A stretch of DNA of 64,000 bases, from NCBI GenBank assembly GCA_040776805.1, contig JAXGZS010000002.1:248001-312000 (forward strand). The letters run 5' to 3'. Each line of letters begins with the position of its first letter. The first letter of the stretch is position 1. Both the position numbers and the translations under genes were made by a program. Of this stretch, positions 60,912 through 64,000 are shown piece by piece. The notes under the pieces were generated by a model. The model was not told where the DNA came from and did not search any database. It worked only from the letters and a program-made list of their open reading frames with translations. The stretch is from UBA7702 sp040776805 (GTDB taxonomy: Bacteria; Bacillota; Dehalobacteriia; UBA7702).

Positions 60912-62138
60912 TCACAGATCCTCCCGCAGCAGCGGCATGCTCATACAGCGCGGGCCGCCCCTGCCCCGAGATAATTCGGAACCGGGAAGCTCATAAATTT
61001 TGATTCCGGCGTCCTTTAAAATTTCGTTGGTCACGGCATTCCTGGCGTAGACCACCACTTTACCGGGGGCAATGGCCAGAGTATTGGAACCGTCGTTCCA
61101 CTGTTCCCGGGCGGCGTCAATCACGCTGTTGCTGCCGCAGCGGATCAATTGCACGTCGTTGAGGTCCAGCTGTTTTTTGAGAATATCCGCCAAAGATCCC
61201 TCGGCGAGGCGGATCACGATTTTTCCTTCTTTTTCCTCGATGATAAAAACGTCCAGTTGCTGCAGAATATTGGGATGCACCGTAAATTTATCCCGATCCA
61301 CCATGGTAAAAACGGTGTCAAGATGCATAAATGTACGCTGCTTCGGAATATTGAAGGCTAAAATCTTACGAAAACCGTTCTCTTCCGACAACAGCCGCCG
61401 GGCGAATTTGGTGATGGAGCGCTCCTTTGTCCGCTGGGAAATGCCCACGGCCACGGTGCTCTCGTTGAGGATCAGCAGATCGCCGCCTTCCAAAGAAAAC
61501 GGTTCTGACCTATCATACCATATTTTTGTATTTTTATAAAGGGGATGATAGGAAAAAATAAATTCCGCAAAAACCGTTTCCCTGCTCCGAGTTACGGAAA
61601 ACATCGGATGAATCGTGACCCCATCGCCTACGGCGGCAAAGGGATCTCTGGTAAAATAAAGGTTCGGCATGGGATCCATCACAAAGGGATAATCCCGCGC
61701 CGCATTGCGCTGAAAGTCTGTGGGCCTACGGCCCATGACCGCTTCGAGCTCGGTTTTTCGTACCCCGGCCATGACACCTTGGATCATCTCCTTTTTGGGC
61801 AACGCCGAAAAGTACTCCGTCATCAGCGCTTTTTCCCTGGTGGTAAAGATTTCCGTCTCCTCCAAAACATCGTGGATGAACCGGGCTTTCACCTCTTCAT
61901 CAACGAGGGCCTCAGCCATCAGATCTTGCAGGTAGCAGATTTTAACACCGTGTTTTTTGAGGAGCGCCGCAAAATGGTCGTGCTCTTCTTGAGCGATCTT
62001 GAGATAGGGAATATCGTCAAAAAGCAGGCGGTCGAGGTATTCCGGCATCAAGTTTTCCAATTCCCTGCCGGGTCGGTGCAGCAAGACCCTTTTTAACTTA
62101 CCGATTTCCGAATGGACATGAATGGCTTGTTTTTGCAA
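60912..62138 (-). CDS. arcA: Arginine deiminase
   Basis: The 408-residue amidinotransferase-fold enzyme hydrolyses arginine to citrulline and ammonia. Diagnostic segments: VLLHRPGRELENLMP near the N-terminus, the acidic substrate-binding region PMPNLYFTRDPFA, EGGDLLI, the catalytic-histidine block QRTFMHLDTVFTMVD, and the Cys nucleophile in RGGPRCMSMPL at the end. Translation begins at a TTG (62138) with GAGG eight bases before. With arcB it forms the ADI pathway, giving ATP from arginine when combined with carbamate kinase. Confidence 0.95.
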   Translation of the reverse strand: MQKQAIHVHSEIGKLKRVLLHRPGRELENLMPEYLDRLLFDDIPYLKIAQEEHDHFAALLKKHGVKICYLQDLMAEALVDEEVKARFIHDVLEETEIFTTREKALMTEYFSALPKKEMIQGVMAGVRKTELEAVMGRRPTDFQRNAARDYPFVMDPMPNLYFTRDPFAAVGDGVTIHPMFSVTRSRETVFAEFIFSYHPLYKNTKIWYDRSEPFSLEGGDLLILNESTVAVGISQRTKERSITKFARRLLSEENGFRKILAFNIPKQRTFMHLDTVFTMVDRDKFTVHPNILQQLDVFIIEEKEGKIVIRLAEGSLADILKKQLDLNDVQLIRCGSNSVIDAAREQWNDGSNTLAIAPGKVVVYARNAVTNEILKDAGIKIYELPGSELSRGRGGPRCMSMPLLREDL

Positions 62139-62233
62139 AATGAGGCCTCTTTCCCGCTGTTTTCAGCAAAACGTACCTTTATTTTGCGGCAAAGGGCGGT
62201 TTGCTATGTGAATCCCGGCAGGAAATTTCTACC

Positions 62234-62262
62234 TTGCGGTAAAAAATAAAAGTTGTTATAAT
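62234..62262 (+). promoter_or_regulatory. Promoter placed for a leaderless transcript
   Basis: TTGCGG (62234-62239), 17 bases, TATAAT (62257-62262) with extended TGT. The expected start point falls on or next to the ATG at 62269, leaving no room for a ribosome site. Confidence 0.5.
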
Positions 62263-62268
62263 AAAGTC

Positions 62269-62552
62269 ATGAATACCACCGCCGTACTAAGAAAAATTGA
62301 ATCTTTTTTAAAGGGCGAAATCAACGCCGAGGATTTCTCTTACGATTTTCCCGTGACCTATTCCTTTTACGCGAAACGCCTTGACCTGGAAAATCCCGCC
62401 TTTCCTGGCTGATGGAGGAGGAAATGAAGGCGCTCTGCCGCGCTTACGACCCTTTTGACTATTATCATATGGACGTTGAAAAAATTTACAGCGAGGCAGC
62501 GTTTACCAAAGCGGTACGCGCCGCTTACGAGAAAGCGAAAACATTGACATAA
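62269..62552 (+). pseudogene. Small gene disrupted by a frameshift
   Basis: From ATG 62269 the frame reads 47 codons (FLKGEINAEDFSYDFPVTYS...) and stops at 62410-62412. In a second frame the sense continues at once as LSWLMEEEMKALCRAYDPFD and so on, to a stop at 62550-62552. Joined, the two give an acidic protein of about 94 residues with a helical pattern like small immunity-type proteins, though I do not recognise a named family. The stop and an ATG overlap as TGATG, so two coupled mini-genes are a less likely alternative. A single lost or gained base, or a sequencing error, would explain it. A terminator follows at 62555-62587. Confidence 0.55.
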
Positions 62553-62554
62553 GC

Positions 62555-62587
62555 AAGAGGATAGCCCAGAACAAGGGTTATCCTCTT
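62555..62587 (+). terminator. Intrinsic terminator after the disrupted gene
   Basis: AAGAGGATAGCCC / GGGTTATCCTCTT (13 bp with one mismatch, 7-base loop) runs into TTT on the plus strand; it also lies behind the convergent SLH gene. Confidence 0.75.
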
Positions 62588-62606
62588 TTTCACGACCGCT
62601 TTGCCC

Positions 62607-64000
62607 TTAAAGGGAAAGCAGGTAACTGATCATCTTGGCCGCCTCCGCCCGGCTGGCGCAGGCAGATCCTTTAAAATAAGTTTTCCCGCCGCTGACAACG
62701 CCGTTGATGATACCGGCGCGCTGCATGGCCTCAACGGCACCTGCCGCGTAGGTAGGGATGCCGCTCTGATCCGCAAAGGCGATGGCCGCGGCGGATTTTG
62801 GCAGTTCGATGGCTTTGGCCCGGGCAAGGCGGAGGATCATCACCGCCATATCCTGACGGCTGATGTTATCCTCCGGCGCATAGTTGCCGTTGCCGACGCC
62901 GTATACAATATGCTGTTGGCTGGCCCAAGCGATGCTCTTCGCCGCCCAATGGGAAGACTTGACATCTAAAAAGGCACTAACGTCGGCATAGGATGTTAGA
63001 TCAACACCGGCAGCCCGTGCCAAAATCATGGCGAATTCCGCCCGGGAGATATTCTTGGTCGGCTGAAAGCAATAGGTGCCGTCAACGTCAGCATACCCGG
63101 AGAGGATGCCCCGGGCCACCAGATCGTCGACAAAAGAACCATACCAGGCCCCTGCCGGCACATCGCTAAAAACGCCGCCCAAAGAAACGAAGGGGAAACC
63201 GTTTTCCCCGGCGTAACGCTGTGCCACGGTATATGTATAACCCTTGATCGTCAAATCAACGCAACCGGGAGCGGCGCCGGAAAAATCATAACCAAAAGCC
63301 TCCTCGCCAATGACCGCGACGCTCTTGGGGATCGTCACAGCGCTCAAAGCGGGACAATCGGCAAAAGCGACGATGCCGATTTCCTCAACGCCCTCTTTTA
63401 GGGTTATTTGGGATAACCTTGAGCAGAAGCGAAAGGCGCTGTTATCCACCGTGGTTACGTTGCCGGGGAGCGTCACCGCGGTTAATTTTTCACAACAGAA
63501 AAAAGCACTTTTACCAATTTTTCGCAAGCCCTGGCCTAAAGTCAGAGAGGAGAAGTTTCCGTTGACAAAGGCGTTTTCGCCAATGGTCTCCACCTGGTCG
63601 GGAATGGTCAGGGAGGTACATTGGCAGTAAGGCAAGGCATAATCTCCAATGGTTTTCACGTGCTTGCCGATGACCACCGCGCTGATGTTAGGATACGCGC
63701 CTTCGGCGAAAAAGAGATAAGGAGGAATGGTCTCAACACTGTCGCCGAAGACGACGCGCATGCCACTTTTGGCCGTACCGGCATTGGCAAAGACTTGATC
63801 GGCAGCGGCAAAATCGCGGACATGGGCGGCGTTCCAAAGGATATTCGTCAAAACGGTACAGTCTCTAAAGGCCCCCGTTGCGATATCAGCAACGTTGACG
63901 CCGACGGTCAGAGAAGTCAGCGACGTACAGCCAAGAAAAGCGCCCTCGCCGAGGGAGGTTACGGTATCGGGAATCGTCAGGGCGGTGATTTTGTCGCAGC
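62607..64000 (-). CDS. Leucine-rich-repeat (BspA-like) surface protein with SLH domains, 3' part
   Basis: The frame is open to the right edge, so the N-terminus is missing; about 463 residues are present. The N-terminal part is made of BspA-type LRR_5 repeats of about 23 residues (ITALTIPDTVTSLGEGAF, LTSLTVGVNVADIATGAF, SLTIPDQVETIGENAFVNG, LSQITLKEGVEEIGIVAFAD). The C-terminus has three SLH domains (about the last 190 residues; FSDVPAGAWYGSFVDDLVARG). Such proteins sit on the cell surface and may bind proteins or other cells. A TTG at 63851 is not a real start because the repeats continue through it. Confidence 0.88.
   Translation of the reverse strand, partial: CDKITALTIPDTVTSLGEGAFLGCTSLTSLTVGVNVADIATGAFRDCTVLTNILWNAAHVRDFAAADQVFANAGTAKSGMRVVFGDSVETIPPYLFFAEGAYPNISAVVIGKHVKTIGDYALPYCQCTSLTIPDQVETIGENAFVNGNFSSLTLGQGLRKIGKSAFFCCEKLTAVTLPGNVTTVDNSAFRFCSRLSQITLKEGVEEIGIVAFADCPALSAVTIPKSVAVIGEEAFGYDFSGAAPGCVDLTIKGYTYTVAQRYAGENGFPFVSLGGVFSDVPAGAWYGSFVDDLVARGILSGYADVDGTYCFQPTKNISRAEFAMILARAAGVDLTSYADVSAFLDVKSSHWAAKSIAWASQQHIVYGVGNGNYAPEDNISRQDMAVMILRLARAKAIELPKSAAAIAFADQSGIPTYAAGAVEAMQRAGIINGVVSGGKTYFKGSACASRAEAAKMISYLLSL

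Overview
The window looks like a piece of chromosome from an anaerobic, endospore-forming Firmicute (Clostridia, possibly Peptococcaceae-like). The evidence is a complete spoIIA operon with sigma-F, spo0A next to spoIVB, [FeFe]-hydrogenase maturation genes (hydE, hydG, hydF), corrinoid-dependent methyltransferases, three S-layer-homology (SLH) surface proteins, no outer-membrane genes, and a CIRCE/HrcA-type heat-shock operator. Species cannot be named from the sequence alone. No rRNA, tRNA, CRISPR array, prophage or transposase was seen.

Layout. 1-625: the start of an MttB-family methyltransferase running off the left edge. 932-8009: a minus-strand block xerD, deoB, pdp, dacF, spoIIAA, spoIIAB, sigF, ypsA, in the order usual for Bacilli and Clostridia. 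8130-11823: two lipoproteins, spo0A and spoIVB. 12030-14352: ilvE and a PocR/AraC regulator on the plus strand. 14731-18640: a surface-glycan operon (polymerase or ligase, glycosyltransferase, two DUF4330 proteins). 18780-27000: LDH2-type dehydrogenase, orphan betaine-type binding protein, phosphodiesterase, a giant PHP-SLH surface protein and a zinc-ribbon membrane protein. 27292-30845: phenylacetate-CoA ligase with an ACT protein, a CobW-type GTPase and a phosphatase. 31048-34839: an RND exporter with a coiled-coil insertion. 35102-39560: mtaC, PocR/AraC regulator, mtaB and a cobalamin adenosyltransferase. 39693-42628: a Cd/Zn-type P-ATPase and its ArsR regulator. 43039-44940: htpG. 45131-49133: hydF, hydG, hydE and a TM1266-like gene. 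49441-51686: an ATPase and a WYL regulator. 51963-57824: ubiX, a NitT/TauT-type ABC transporter, ubiA and ubiD. 58049-64000: carboxypeptidase-SLH, arginine deiminase pathway genes, a frameshifted small gene, and a leucine-rich-repeat SLH protein leaving the right edge.

How the genes fit together. MttB-like protein, MtaB, MtaC, the adenosyltransferase and two PocR/AraC regulators suggest growth on methylated compounds through corrinoid chemistry. The HydEFG set implies an [FeFe]-hydrogenase encoded elsewhere. UbiX, UbiA and UbiD could perform the decarboxylation and prenylation steps of a quinone pathway and are interleaved with an importer of unknown substrate. ArcA and ArcB provide arginine fermentation.

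The most interesting non-coding signals are the mtaB leader (a second anti-Shine-Dalgarno pairing and an opposing promoter-terminator pair that could make an antisense RNA), a family of intergenic repeats next to terminators, a long leader with a terminator-like hairpin before the hydrogenase maturation genes, and perfect palindromes in several promoters (paaK, RND exporter, ubiX, cadC-like, htpG).
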